Origin: Chromatiales bacterium
GTDB lineage: Bacteria > Pseudomonadota > Gammaproteobacteria > UBA6429 > Thiohalophilaceae
Length of the DNA stretch: 35,379 bases
Direction of reading: 5' to 3'
Assembly (NCBI GenBank): GCA_026984045.1
Contig: JALSSV010000088.1
Span: 1-35,379 of the forward strand
This document shows, one piece after another, positions 24,230 to 31,597 of the stretch. Position numbers and translations under genes: made by a program. Position 1 is the first letter of the stretch. Each line of letters opens with the position of its first letter. The notes under the pieces were generated by a model. The model did not search any database, was not told the DNA's origin, and saw only the letters and a list, made by a program, of their open reading frames with translations.

Positions 24230-26341
24230 ATGCCGCGTGAACACAGGGACGTGACGCGCACTGCTGCCGCCCTGCCCGTGACCGCCCTCAAGGGCGTGGG
24301 GCCGCGCATGGCCGAAAGGCTGGCGAAGCTCGGCATCCACCAGGTGGCGGATCTGCTCTTCCACCTGCCCCTGCGCTACGAGGATCGCACCCGGGTCACG
24401 CCCATCGGCGCCCTGCGGCCCGGCCGCGAGGCGGTGATCGTGGGCACCGTGGAGCTGACCGAGGTGAAGTTCGGCCGGCGGCGGATGCTGCTCTCGCGCC
24501 TGTCCGACGGCACCGGGTTTCTCACCCTGCGCTTCTTCCATTTCAACGCCCGCCAGCAGCAGGCCCTGGCGCGGGGCGTGGTGCTGCGCTGCTTCGGCGA
24601 GGTGCGCAAGGGCCCCGGCGGGCTGGAGATGGTGCATCCCGAATACCGCGCCGTGGACAGCGACGAGCCGGTGGCGATGGAAGAGAGCCTGACCCCCATC
24701 TATCCGGCCACCGAAGGCGTGCACCAGCTCACCCTGCGCAATCTCACCGACCAGGCGCTCCAGTGCCTGGCGCGCGGCGAGCTGCACCTGCCCGAATTGA
24801 TCCCCGAGGCCCTGCGCGACGACGCCGATCTGCCCTCGTTGGCCGAGTCCCTGCGCTTTCTGCACCGCCCGCCGCCCGATGTCTCGCTCGACTCGCTGGC
24901 CGAGCCCGATCACCCCATGCGCCAGCGCCTGGTGCTGGAGGAACTGCTGGCCCACACCCTCAGCCTGCGCCGGCTGCGCAGCCGGGTGCAAAAGCATCCC
25001 GGCTTTCCGCTGCGCGGCGGCGAGGCGCTGATCGAACGCTTTCTCGCCACCCTGCCCTTCGAACTGACCGGCGCCCAGCGCCGGGTGGCGGCCGAGATCG
25101 ACGCGGATCTGGCTCGTGGCGTGCCCATGCAGCGCCTGGTGCAGGGCGACGTGGGCGCCGGCAAGACCCTGGTGGCCCTGCTGGCGGTGCTGCGCGCCGT
25201 GGGCTCCGGCCACCAGGCGGCGCTGATGGCGCCCACCGAAATCCTGGCCGAGCAGCACTACCGCAACTTCCGCGACTGGCTGGCGCCGCTGGGCATCGAA
25301 GTCGCCTGGCTGTCGGGCAAGCTGCGCGCCTCGGCGCGGCGCGAGGCCCTGGCGGCGCTGGCGGCCGGCGAGAGCGCGGTGGCCGTGGGCACCCATGCCC
25401 TGTTCCAGGAGGAGGTGGCCTTCGCCCGCCTGGCCCTGGTGGTGGTGGACGAGCAGCACCGCTTCGGCGTGCACCAGCGCATGGCCCTGCGCGAGAAGGG
25501 CCGCCAGGACGGGCGGGTGCCCCACCAGCTCATCATGACCGCCACCCCCATTCCCCGAACCCTGAGCATGGTGGCCTACGCGGATCTGGACTGCTCGGTG
25601 ATCGACGAACTCCCGCCCGGCCGCAAGCCGGTGGAGACGGTGGTGATCCGCGATACCCGGCGCGACGAGGTGGTGGCCCGGGTCCATGCGGCCTGCCGCG
25701 GCGAGGGCCGCCAGGCCTACTGGGTCTGCACCCTGATCGAGGAATCGGAGGCCCTGCAGGCTCAGGCCGCCGAGGACACCGCCGCGCAACTGGCCGAGGC
25801 CCTGCCCGACGTGCGGGTGGGCCTGGTGCACGGGCGCATGAAGGCCGGCGAGAAGGAGGCGGTGATGGCCGCCTTCAAGGCCGGCGAAATCGATCTGCTG
25901 GTGGCCACCACGGTCATCGAGGTGGGGGTGGACGTGCCCAACGCCAGCCTCATGATCATCGAGAACGCCGAGCGCCTGGGCCTGGCCCAGCTCCACCAGC
26001 TTCGCGGCCGCGTGGGCCGCGGTCGCGCCGCCTCGGTCTGCGTGCTGATGTATCATGGCGAGCTGAGCGACACGGCCCGCGAACGCCTCGGTACCCTGCG
26101 CGCGACCACCGACGGTTTCGCCATCGCCCGCAAGGATCTGGAGCTGCGCGGCCCCGGCGAGGTACTGGGCACCCGCCAGACCGGCCTCATGCAGTTGCGC
26201 ATCGCCGATCTGCAGCGTGACAGCCACCTGCTCCCCGAGGTGGCCCGCCTCGCGGATCGGCTGCTGGCCGACTACCCCGATCACGTCCAGCCGCTCATCG
26301 ATCGCTGGATCGGCGAGGCGACGCGCTACGGCGAGGTTTGA
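24230..26341 (+). CDS. recG: ATP-dependent DNA helicase RecG
   Basis: The 703-residue helicase reverses stalled replication forks and branch-migrates Holliday junctions. The N-terminal wedge domain includes LKGVGPRMAERLAKLGIHQVADLLFHLPLRYEDRT. Helicase motifs follow: Walker A GDVGAGKTLVA at about 305-315, MAPTEILAEQH, the DEQH box in VVVDEQHRFG, MTATPIPRTLS, and ATTVIEVGVDVPNA with QLRGRVGRGR. It is the last gene of the gmk-rpoZ-spoT-ridA-recG run. The ATG at 24230 is slightly longer at the N-terminus than E. coli RecG; a GTG at 24251 is a shorter alternative. Just after its stop lies a half copy of the hairpin repeat. Confidence 0.96.
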   Translation: MPREHRDVTRTAAALPVTALKGVGPRMAERLAKLGIHQVADLLFHLPLRYEDRTRVTPIGALRPGREAVIVGTVELTEVKFGRRRMLLSRLSDGTGFLTLRFFHFNARQQQALARGVVLRCFGEVRKGPGGLEMVHPEYRAVDSDEPVAMEESLTPIYPATEGVHQLTLRNLTDQALQCLARGELHLPELIPEALRDDADLPSLAESLRFLHRPPPDVSLDSLAEPDHPMRQRLVLEELLAHTLSLRRLRSRVQKHPGFPLRGGEALIERFLATLPFELTGAQRRVAAEIDADLARGVPMQRLVQGDVGAGKTLVALLAVLRAVGSGHQAALMAPTEILAEQHYRNFRDWLAPLGIEVAWLSGKLRASARREALAALAAGESAVAVGTHALFQEEVAFARLALVVVDEQHRFGVHQRMALREKGRQDGRVPHQLIMTATPIPRTLSMVAYADLDCSVIDELPPGRKPVETVVIRDTRRDEVVARVHAACRGEGRQAYWVCTLIEESEALQAQAAEDTAAQLAEALPDVRVGLVHGRMKAGEKEAVMAAFKAGEIDLLVATTVIEVGVDVPNASLMIIENAERLGLAQLHQLRGRVGRGRAASVCVLMYHGELSDTARERLGTLRATTDGFAIARKDLELRGPGEVLGTRQTGLMQLRIADLQRDSHLLPEVARLADRLLADYPDHVQPLIDRWIGEATRYGEV

Positions 26342-26384
26342 TTCAACAGCCTGTGTCCGGGAGAGAAATCGAAGGGAGGCGAAC

Positions 26385-26651
26385 ATGGGAAAAATGGAAC
26401 GCCTGCGACAGCAGATTCTGTCGGGGCAGTCGGATGCCAACATTGCGTTTCAGGCGCTTCGCCTGTATCTGAAGTCGCTCGGGTTTGCAGAACGGATCAA
26501 AGGAGACCATCATATCTTCACGCACCCTCGGGTGGAGGAAATCATCAACCTTCAGCCCAAGGGGGCCAAGGCCAAGCCCTATCAGGTCAAGCAGATTCGG
26601 GGCATCCTCGTCAAATACCGTTTCGGAGTATCCGGCCATGATTCGCTATGA
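26385..26651 (+). CDS. hicA: HicA-family toxin (mRNA interferase)
   Basis: The 88-residue protein has the HicA-type small double-stranded RNA-binding-like fold with the typical GDHHIFTHP block carrying the key His, followed by INLQPKGAKAKPYQVKQIRGIL. It is somewhat longer than the usual 60-residue HicA because of an N-terminal extension (MGKMERLRQQILSGQSDANI). Characterised HicA toxins cleave mRNA independently of the ribosome. GGAGG five bases before the ATG sets the start. The gene overlaps hicB by 14 bases, toxin first, the usual order. It lies directly behind recG beside a half copy of the 18478 hairpin, suggesting insertion. Whether the toxin is active is not known. Confidence 0.82.
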   Translation: MGKMERLRQQILSGQSDANIAFQALRLYLKSLGFAERIKGDHHIFTHPRVEEIINLQPKGAKAKPYQVKQIRGILVKYRFGVSGHDSL

Positions 26652-26847
26652 AATGATCATCTACTGGAGCGATGAAGATCAGGCCTTCATCGTGGAGGTG
26701 CCCGAATTGCCGGGTTGCATGGCCGACGGTCAGAGTTACGAGGAAGCCGTACGCAATGCCGAACGGGTGATCGAAGAATGGATTGAAACCGCGCGTGAAG
26801 AGGGGCGGCCCATTCCCGAGCCGAAGGGTCGCTTGCGCTATGCCTGA
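26638..26847 (+). CDS. hicB: HicB-family antitoxin
   Basis: The 69-residue protein starts MIRYEMIIYWSDEDQAFIVEVPELPGCMADG and continues QSYEEAVRNAERVIEEWIETA, the degraded RNase H-like fold of HicB antitoxins. In longer HicB proteins a C-terminal DNA-binding domain follows; here the protein ends at PEPKGRLRYA, so this is the short form and DNA-binding autoregulation is not visible. The start overlaps hicA, consistent with co-translation. Partner binding to HicA is inferred from family and arrangement. Confidence 0.85.
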   Translation: MIRYEMIIYWSDEDQAFIVEVPELPGCMADGQSYEEAVRNAERVIEEWIETAREEGRPIPEPKGRLRYA

Positions 26848-26886
26848 GCGGAGCGGCGCCGGTGGCGACGGCCCGGCCGCGTTTTC

Positions 26887-27453
26887 ATGAACCGCTTCGG
26901 TCAGCATGCCGCCGAGCCGGTGTGGCGCGGGCGTCGGGCGCTGTTCGCCCATCCGGTGCCGGCACGGGTGGCGCCCTGGCTGTTCGATCCGGGTTCGCTC
27001 ACCCGCCGGCTGGTGGCGCGCTGTGGCGGGGGCTTTCGGGTGCGGGTGCTGGGCCAGGGCTGGGCGCGGCCCCTGCTCAACGAGGCCACCCGCCTTGGCC
27101 TGCCGCCGCAGCAGGTGGCCCTGATCCGCGAGGTGCAGCTCCTGTGCCATGAGGTGCCCTGGGTCTATGCCCGCACCGTGATCCCCCACAGCACCCTGCG
27201 CGGCGCCCAGCGCCATCTGGCCCATCTGGGCACCCGGCCCCTCGGCGCCGTGCTGTTCGCCGATCCCGGCCTGCGCCGCGAGGACGTGGAGGTGGCCTGC
27301 ATGACCGCCCGCCACTGGCTCTTCCATACCGCCGTGCAGGGCCTGCCCGAGCCGCCGGCGCGGATCTGGGGGCGCCGCTCCGTCTTCTTCACCGGTGGCA
27401 AGCCGCTTCTGGTCAACGAGGTGTTTCTGCCGACGCTGGTGGCAGGTTATTGA
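26887..27453 (+). CDS. ubiC: Chorismate lyase UbiC
   Basis: The 188-residue enzyme removes pyruvate from chorismate to give 4-hydroxybenzoate, the first committed step of ubiquinone synthesis. Family features include LFDPGSLTRRL, EVQLLCHEVPWVYARTVIP with the conserved substrate-contact Arg, the RHWLFHTA region, and the C-terminal RRSVFFTGGKPLLVNEVFLP with the catalytic Glu. The length is slightly more than the roughly 165-residue E. coli enzyme. It stands alone: no ubiA lies downstream, where it is often found, and a repeat-rich gap follows. The start is ATG at 26887; no strong Shine-Dalgarno is visible. Confidence 0.93.
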   Translation: MNRFGQHAAEPVWRGRRALFAHPVPARVAPWLFDPGSLTRRLVARCGGGFRVRVLGQGWARPLLNEATRLGLPPQQVALIREVQLLCHEVPWVYARTVIPHSTLRGAQRHLAHLGTRPLGAVLFADPGLRREDVEVACMTARHWLFHTAVQGLPEPPARIWGRRSVFFTGGKPLLVNEVFLPTLVAGY

Positions 27454-27454
27454 A

Positions 27455-27488
27455 CGACACAAAATCGTTTTGACACGATTTTGTGTCG
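27455..27488. terminator. Strong hairpin after ubiC
   Basis: A perfect 13-bp stem CGACACAAAATCG/CGATTTTGTGTCG with an 8-base loop starts two bases after the ubiC stop. No U-tract follows the stem, so a Rho-independent terminator is not certain; it may instead protect the 3' end of the message. Confidence 0.5.
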
Positions 27489-27496
27489 CCCCGTAG

Positions 27497-27562
27497 GGCG
27501 GCTCAAGCGCAGCGGAGCCGCCATGTCGGGTGATTCTTTGCCGGCTCCGCTGCCCTTGAGCC
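27497..27562. repeat. Inverted repeat of GGCTCAAG...GGAGCC units
   Basis: A 20-base unit (27500-27519), itself part of an 8-bp hairpin GGCGGCTC/GAGCCGCC, is repeated in reverse complement at 27543-27562 with one mismatch. It lies in the ubiC/SpoU gap after the strong hairpin. No gene is present. Confidence 0.65.
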
Positions 27563-27606
27563 GGCCTGCCTCCTGGGAAAACCGAATGTCGTTTCCAGCT
27601 ACTTGT

Positions 27607-27711
27607 CCCCAGCCACCCGCCACCGCATCATCGCGGCTTGCCCCGCTCCTACACGACACTGGCTGGGAAAGAATGGCGTTGGGTTTTCCCCGCCACCCGC
27701 TACCGCCCGCC
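27607..27711. repeat. Compound REP-like repeat at the SpoU gene end
   Basis: The stretch holds a CCAGCCACCCGCCACC unit, a REP-like unit at 27631-27652 (reverse complement begins GTAGGAGCGGGG), a GGCTGGGAAA unit at 27661 and an inverted CCGCCACCCGCTACC unit. These are the same building blocks as at 2656-2800 and 12127-12233. The SpoU methyltransferase stop codon (27702-27700) lies in the last unit. Confidence 0.65.
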
Positions 27712-28251
27712 CCACTGGCGAACGTATTCGTACATGACGATGGAGGCGGCGATGCTCACGTTGAGGCTTTCGGTCTGGCCGAACAGGGGGATCGCCAGGC
27801 CGCGCACGTCCGGGTAGCGGGCCGGCTCGAAGGTGATGCCGAGGCCCTCGTTGCCGAGGATGAAGGCGGAGCGCCGCGGCAGTTCGATGGCATCGAGGCG
27901 CTCGGCGCCGCCGGCCTCGAGGCGGAACAGGGTGTAGCCGGCCTCGCGCAGTTCGGCGTGGCTGTCGGCAAAGCGCGCGTGGAAGCGGGCCGGCACCTTG
28001 CGGAAGGCGCCCTTGGCCGGGGCCGGGTCGAAGGGTTCGGCGCCGATCAGGTGGATGGCGTGGGCGCCGAAGGCCTCGGCGCTGCGGAAGATCTTGGGAA
28101 TGTTGAAGCCGGCCTTGAGGTGGTCGAGCACCAGCACGAAGTCGTGGCAGCCGGGCTCGGCCAGGCGGTTGCGCAGGCGATCCTTCTCGTAACGCCTGAG
28201 GGCGTTGCGGCGGTAACTCTGGCGGGCCTTGCGTTCCTGACGGCTGACCAT
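27700..28251 (-). CDS. SpoU-family RNA 2'-O-methyltransferase
   Basis: The 183-residue SPOUT enzyme should transfer a methyl group from SAM to a ribose 2'-OH in RNA. The three family motifs are in order: LDHLKAGFNIPKIFRSAEAFG (motif 1 with N and the catalytic Arg), AFILGNEGLGIT (motif 2) and IPLFGQTESLNVSIAASIVMYE (motif 3, knot region). An N-terminal basic segment (RQERKARQSYRRNALRRYEKDRLRNRL) probably contacts RNA. Candidate substrates include tRNA or rRNA, but the exact member (TrmH, RlmB or another) cannot be fixed from sequence. The stop codon lies within a repeat. Confidence 0.85.
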   Translation of the reverse strand: MVSRQERKARQSYRRNALRRYEKDRLRNRLAEPGCHDFVLVLDHLKAGFNIPKIFRSAEAFGAHAIHLIGAEPFDPAPAKGAFRKVPARFHARFADSHAELREAGYTLFRLEAGGAERLDAIELPRRSAFILGNEGLGITFEPARYPDVRGLAIPLFGQTESLNVSIAASIVMYEYVRQWGGR

Positions 28252-28329
28252 GGGGATTCCCGGGCGTTGAAAGGGCGGCCATGATAGCCTGCGGGAAGGG
28301 GACGGCGAAATTCCCCTACGATCCGCAGG

Positions 28330-28364
28330 TTGAAATATAAGAAATCGCTAATATACTAGCATTT
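28330..28364 (+). promoter_or_regulatory. Rhodanese promoter with palindromic operator
   Basis: TTGAAA (28330-28335) and TATACT (28352-28357) are 16 bases apart. An inverted repeat, AAATCGCTA-N6-TAGCATTT (28342-28364), overlaps the -10. The shape and AT-richness resemble operators of ArsR-family repressors such as BigR/SqrR that control sulfur-handling genes. The regulator is not in this window. Binding is inferred. Confidence 0.55.
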
Positions 28365-28390
28365 CGGTCAGACATTGGAGAGCGAATACC

Positions 28391-28729
28391 ATGCACTGGA
28401 ACATCAAGGAAATCGAGGCCCCGGAGCTGGCCCGCTGGATGGAAGAGAAGGGTGAGGATCTGCGCGTGATCGACGTGCGCGAGATGGGCGAGATCACCGC
28501 CGGCACCATTCCCGGCGCCGAGCCCATGCCCATGGCCTCCATTCCCCTGCGCCTGAACGAACTGGACAGGGACAAGGACACCGTGTTCATCTGCCGCAGC
28601 GGCGCCCGCTCGGCGCAGGTCTGCATGTTCCTGCAGCAGCAGGGATTCGACAAGGTCTACAATCTGCGCGGCGGCATGTTCGGCTGGGCCCGCAGCGGCC
28701 AGCAGATCAGCCTGCCGAAAACGGCCTGA
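28391..28729 (+). CDS. Single-domain rhodanese sulfurtransferase
   Basis: The 112-residue protein is one rhodanese domain with active-site loop CRSGARS (C68), which forms a cysteine persulfide in this family. VIDVREMGEITAGTIPGA and LRGGMFGWARSG complete the fold. There is no signal peptide, so it is cytosolic. Single-domain rhodaneses carry sulfane sulfur to acceptors such as TusA or to sulfur-oxidation enzymes; the donor and acceptor here are unknown. A promoter with a palindrome over its -10 precedes it. The gene is followed by a hairpin and the convergent hemerythrin gene. Confidence 0.93.
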   Translation: MHWNIKEIEAPELARWMEEKGEDLRVIDVREMGEITAGTIPGAEPMPMASIPLRLNELDRDKDTVFICRSGARSAQVCMFLQQQGFDKVYNLRGGMFGWARSGQQISLPKTA

Positions 28730-28752
28730 TTCCGTTTCCGGCCGGCGTGCTG

Positions 28753-28770
28753 CGCCCCCGCCCGGGGGCG
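28753..28770. terminator. GC-rich hairpin between rhodanese and hemerythrin genes
   Basis: CGCCCCC and GGGGGCG form a 7-bp stem around GCCC in the 54-base gap between the two convergent genes. Only a weak TCTTCG follows on the plus strand, so the terminator call is tentative. Confidence 0.4.
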
Positions 28771-28783
28771 TCTTCGTCGCGGC

Positions 28784-29209
28784 TCAGTCCGCCCCGCCGG
28801 TGTGTTCGAGCAGCGGGAAGATCCGCTCGTCCTCGTAGGCCAGGCGCTGGCGGATCAGGTTGAAGATTTCCCGGCTCTCCTCCAGCAACTGCTGGTGCTC
28901 GCTGTCCGAGACCTCCGGCTGACACCAGCGGCGCAGGTAGCCGGAGAAGCGCTTTTTCAGCGCCCGGGCGCTGTCGTGGAACTCCTGCACGGCCTTGCGG
29001 GTGGTCTCGTCGTCGTGCCGGGCCAGCTCCTGGTAGAGGGCGTTGTCCTCGAACACCAGATGCAGCCAGACCTTCTCCTTGAAACGCTTCATCAGTTCGC
29101 AGACCACGGGGTTGTTGTGCAGGTGGGGGTGCTCCACCAGCACGGCGAGCACCTCGCACAGATGGGCGATTTCCCGGTTCTGGGCCTGCAGTTCTTCGAG
29201 GGTGTACAT
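28784..29209 (-). CDS. Hemerythrin-like (HHE) domain protein
   Basis: The 141-residue helical protein matches the HHE cation-binding family: HLVFEDNALYQEL (H50, E54), EFHDSARALKKRFSGYL with H78, and YEDERIFPLLEH near the C-terminus supply di-iron ligands in a four-helix bundle. The pattern places it in the HHE family, whose members bind oxygen or NO or repair iron centres. No signal peptide is present. The ATG at 29209 starts MYTLEELQAQNREI. It converges on the rhodanese gene. A perfect TATAAT lies upstream at 29248-29243. Confidence 0.85.
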   Translation of the reverse strand: MYTLEELQAQNREIAHLCEVLAVLVEHPHLHNNPVVCELMKRFKEKVWLHLVFEDNALYQELARHDDETTRKAVQEFHDSARALKKRFSGYLRRWCQPEVSDSEHQQLLEESREIFNLIRQRLAYEDERIFPLLEHTGGAD

Positions 29210-29242
29210 GCACGGAAGCCTTGTGGGTGTGGTTTGCCCGGG

Positions 29243-29248
29243 ATTATA
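29243..29248 (-). promoter_or_regulatory. Candidate -10 box of the hemerythrin gene
   Basis: A perfect TATAAT on the minus strand lies 33 bases before the ATG. No -35 is recognisable at 16-18 bases, where a GC-rich palindrome occupies the position. It may need an activator. Confidence 0.4.
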
Positions 29249-29365
29249 CCCCGGCCGGCGCCGCCGGCCCTGATCGGCGCGGTTTACCCGCCTTGCGGCA
29301 GGGATTATGATTGACAGCTTCCTGTTCTGCCGCCGCGGCCCGTGGATGAATCGACCGTCATGACC

Positions 29366-30433
29366 ATGAAATACAAGACCGACGACCTGCGCATCACCGC
29401 CATGAGCGAGGTGGTGCCGCCGGTCCAGCTCCACCAGGATCTGCCCATCACCGATCCGGTGAGCCGGCTGATCTTCGACACCCGCACGGCCATCCACAAC
29501 ATCCTCTTCGGGCGCGACGACCGCCTGCTGGTGATCATCGGCCCCTGTTCGGTACACGATCCCGAATCCGCCATCGAGTATGCGGGCCGCCTGGCGGCCC
29601 TGCGCGAGGCGCTGGCGGAGGATCTGCTGGTGGTGATGCGGGTCTATTTCGAGAAGCCCCGCACCACCGTCGGCTGGAAGGGGCTGATCAACGATCCGGA
29701 TCTGGACGGCAGCTTCCGAATCAACAAGGGCCTGCACATCGCCCGCCAGCTGCTGCTGGAGATCAACGGCCTCGGCGTGCCGGCGGCCACCGAATTCCTG
29801 GATCTGATCACCCCCCAGTACATCGCCGATCTGATCAGCTGGGGCGCCATCGGCGCGCGCACCACCGAATCCCAGGTGCACCGGGAGCTGGCCTCGGGCC
29901 TCTCCTGCCCCGTGGGCTTCAAGAACGGCACCGACGGCACCCTGCGGGTGGCGGTGGACGCCATCCGCGCCGCCAGCCAGCCCCACAACTTCCTCTCGCT
30001 GACCAAGGCCGGCCACTCGGCCATCTTCGCCACCACCGGCAACGAGGACTGCCACATCATCCTGCGCGGCGGGCGCGAGCCCAACTACGACGCCGCCCAC
30101 GTGGCCGAGGCGGTGCGCCAGCTCCAGGAGGCCGGCGTGCAGGACCGGCTGATGATCGACTTCAGCCACGCCAACTCCCGCAAGCAGTATGAGCGCCAGG
30201 TGGAGGTGGGCCATGACGTGGCCGGCCAGATCGCCGCCGGCAACGGGCACATCATGGGGGTGATGATCGAGAGCCACCTCAAGCCCGGCCGCCAGGACGC
30301 CGAGCCGGACAAGCCGCTGGAATACGGCGTCTCCATCACCGATCCCTGTCTGGGCTGGGACGACTCGGAACCCCTCCTGCGAGAACTGGCCGAGGCGGTG
30401 CGCCAGCGCCGCGCCCGCGCCGAGGTGGCGTGA
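29366..30433 (+). CDS. DAHP synthase (AroF/AroG/AroH type)
   Basis: The 355-residue class I 3-deoxy-D-arabino-heptulosonate 7-phosphate synthase condenses phosphoenolpyruvate and erythrose 4-phosphate, the first step of aromatic amino acid synthesis. Its sequence tracks E. coli AroG closely: LLVIIGPCSVHDP, RVYFEKPRTTVGWKGLINDP, EFLDLITPQYIADLISWGAIGARTTESQ, SGLSCPVGFKNGTDGT and MIDFSHANSRKQ. The start at 29366 (MKYKTDDLRI) aligns with the E. coli N-terminus; an ATG two codons upstream and a GTG at 29342 also fit. Whether it is inhibited by Phe, Tyr or Trp is not decided here. It is followed by a REP doublet and a terminator. Confidence 0.93.
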   Translation: MKYKTDDLRITAMSEVVPPVQLHQDLPITDPVSRLIFDTRTAIHNILFGRDDRLLVIIGPCSVHDPESAIEYAGRLAALREALAEDLLVVMRVYFEKPRTTVGWKGLINDPDLDGSFRINKGLHIARQLLLEINGLGVPAATEFLDLITPQYIADLISWGAIGARTTESQVHRELASGLSCPVGFKNGTDGTLRVAVDAIRAASQPHNFLSLTKAGHSAIFATTGNEDCHIILRGGREPNYDAAHVAEAVRQLQEAGVQDRLMIDFSHANSRKQYERQVEVGHDVAGQIAAGNGHIMGVMIESHLKPGRQDAEPDKPLEYGVSITDPCLGWDDSEPLLRELAEAVRQRRARAEVA

Positions 30434-30444
30434 GGGGAGGAGCC

Positions 30445-30575
30445 GTGGGAGCGGCGCCCTCGCCGCGATGAACAAGGCCGCGCGATGCGTGCCGAATGAC
30501 CAGGTCCGACGAAGTCGCAAGCGCCATGGTTATTCCTCGTCCCCCGGCTGGTCGCGGCGAGGGCGCCGCTCCTAC
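30445..30575. repeat. REP-like doublet (REPIN type) after the DAHP synthase gene
   Basis: Two 24-base units in inverted orientation (30445-30468 and 30552-30575) differ at one position and flank 83 bases. Each contains a 6-bp stem around CCCT. The right unit, reverse complemented, is identical to 12127-12150. Paired REPs of this kind are moved by RAYT transposases in other bacteria; no such gene lies in this window. Confidence 0.8.
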
Positions 30576-30601
30576 AGCCGGGAAAATACCTGCACATAAC
30601 A

Positions 30602-30633
30602 CGAAAAAAGCCCCGGTGACGGGGCTTTTTTCG
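30602..30633. terminator. Bidirectional terminator between the DAHP synthase gene and rpoH
   Basis: CGAAAAAAGCCCC-GGTGAC-GGGGCTTTTTTCG is a perfect hairpin with A- and T-tracts on opposite sides, so it ends transcription in both directions between the convergent genes. Confidence 0.9.
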
Positions 30634-30653
30634 TGGCTGAGAGGAAGAGGACT

Positions 30654-31502
30654 TCAGGCGGCCATCGCCTTCTGCAGCTTCCTGATGGCGTTGTTCTCGA
30701 TCTGGCGGATCCGTTCGGCCGAGACGTGGTACTTGTCGGCGAGCTGGTGCAGGGTGGCCTTGTCCTCGGTCAGCCAGCGGGATTCGATGATGTCCCGGCT
30801 GCGTGCGTCGAGGGTGTCCATGGCTTCCTGCAGCTGCTCGTGATGATGGGCCTCCCAGTCCTCGGCCTCGATGATGCGGGACGGTTCGTGCTGCACGTCC
30901 TGCAGGTACGAGACCGGGGAGAAGGTGGGCCGGTCGTCGTCCGAATCGGGTTCGTCGAAGGCGATGTCCTGACCGCTCATGCGGGATTCCATTTCCAGCA
31001 CGTCGGCCCGGGTGACGCCGAGATCCTTCGCCACCGTTTCCACTTCCTCGTGGTTCAGCCAGCCCAGGCGCTGCTTGGCGCTGCGCAGGTTGAAGAACAG
31101 CTTGCGCTGGGCCTTGGTGGTGGCCACCTTGACGATCCGCCAGTTGCGCAGGATGAACTCGTGGATCTCGGCGCGGATCCAGTACACGGCGAAGGAGACC
31201 AGGCGCACGCCCACCTTCGGGTCGAAGCGCTTGACCGCCTTCATCAGGCCGATGTTGCCTTCCTGGATGAGATCCGCCAGGGGCAGGCCATAGCCGCTGT
31301 AGCCCCGGGCGATGTGCACCACGAACCGCAGGTGCGACAGAATCAGCTTCTGCGCGGCACCCAGATCGCCCTTTTCCTGCAGACGGGTGGCCAGATCCTT
31401 TTCTTCCTCCGCGCTGAGCATCGGAATCGAACGGGTGGCCTGGATGTAGGCGTCCAGGTTCCCGGCCGGTACAGCCAACTGCATTGCAAGGTCCTTGTTC
31501 AT
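30654..31502 (-). CDS. rpoH: Heat-shock sigma factor RpoH (sigma-32)
   Basis: The 282-residue sigma factor directs RNA polymerase to heat-shock promoters. The RpoH box QRKLFFNLR is present. Region 2 includes [39 protein letters not shown] and [22 protein letters not shown]; region 4 includes [23 protein letters not shown]. The ATG at 31502 ([15 protein letters not shown]) follows GGGGAT; an extension to 31580 would run through the CIRCE element and is rejected. In gammaproteobacteria rpoH normally follows ftsX; here two inserted modules separate them. A CIRCE element overlaps the promoter, so HrcA control is predicted. A shared terminator follows. Confidence 0.96.
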   Translation of the reverse strand: MNKDLAMQLAVPAGNLDAYIQATRSIPMLSAEEEKDLATRLQEKGDLGAAQKLILSHLRFVVHIARGYSGYGLPLADLIQEGNIGLMKAVKRFDPKVGVRLVSFAVYWIRAEIHEFILRNWRIVKVATTKAQRKLFFNLRSAKQRLGWLNHEEVETVAKDLGVTRADVLEMESRMSGQDIAFDEPDSDDDRPTFSPVSYLQDVQHEPSRIIEAEDWEAHHHEQLQEAMDTLDARSRDIIESRWLTEDKATLHQLADKYHVSAERIRQIENNAIRKLQKAMAA

Positions 31503-31533
31503 GGTTCTATCCCCCGTGGAAAGATTCGTCTTC

Positions 31534-31563
31534 ATGTTAGCACTCGGGCTCTTAGAGTGCCAA
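31534..31563 (-). promoter_or_regulatory. CIRCE element overlapping the rpoH promoter
   Basis: On the plus strand TTAGCACTC-N9-GAGTGCCAA spans 31537-31563, matching the HrcA operator consensus at 17 of 18 arm positions. On the minus strand the arms include a -35 TTGGCA (31563-31558) and a -10 TAACAT (31539-31534) 18 bases apart. HrcA binding would therefore cover the promoter. The rpoH ATG lies about 30 bases downstream. hrcA is not in this window. Confidence 0.8.
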
Positions 31564-31597
31564 GGCAGGGGAAAGTTCACGCCACGCGAAGGGACAT

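Noticed and set aside
27455-27488. Certain Rho-independent terminator of ubiC
   Set aside because: The stem is strong but no U-tract follows it, so it is listed only as a tentative terminator.
31540-31575. Sigma-54 promoter upstream of rpoH from TTGGCAC
   Set aside because: The second element (TTGC at the right distance) is absent, and the sequence is better explained as the arm of a CIRCE element.
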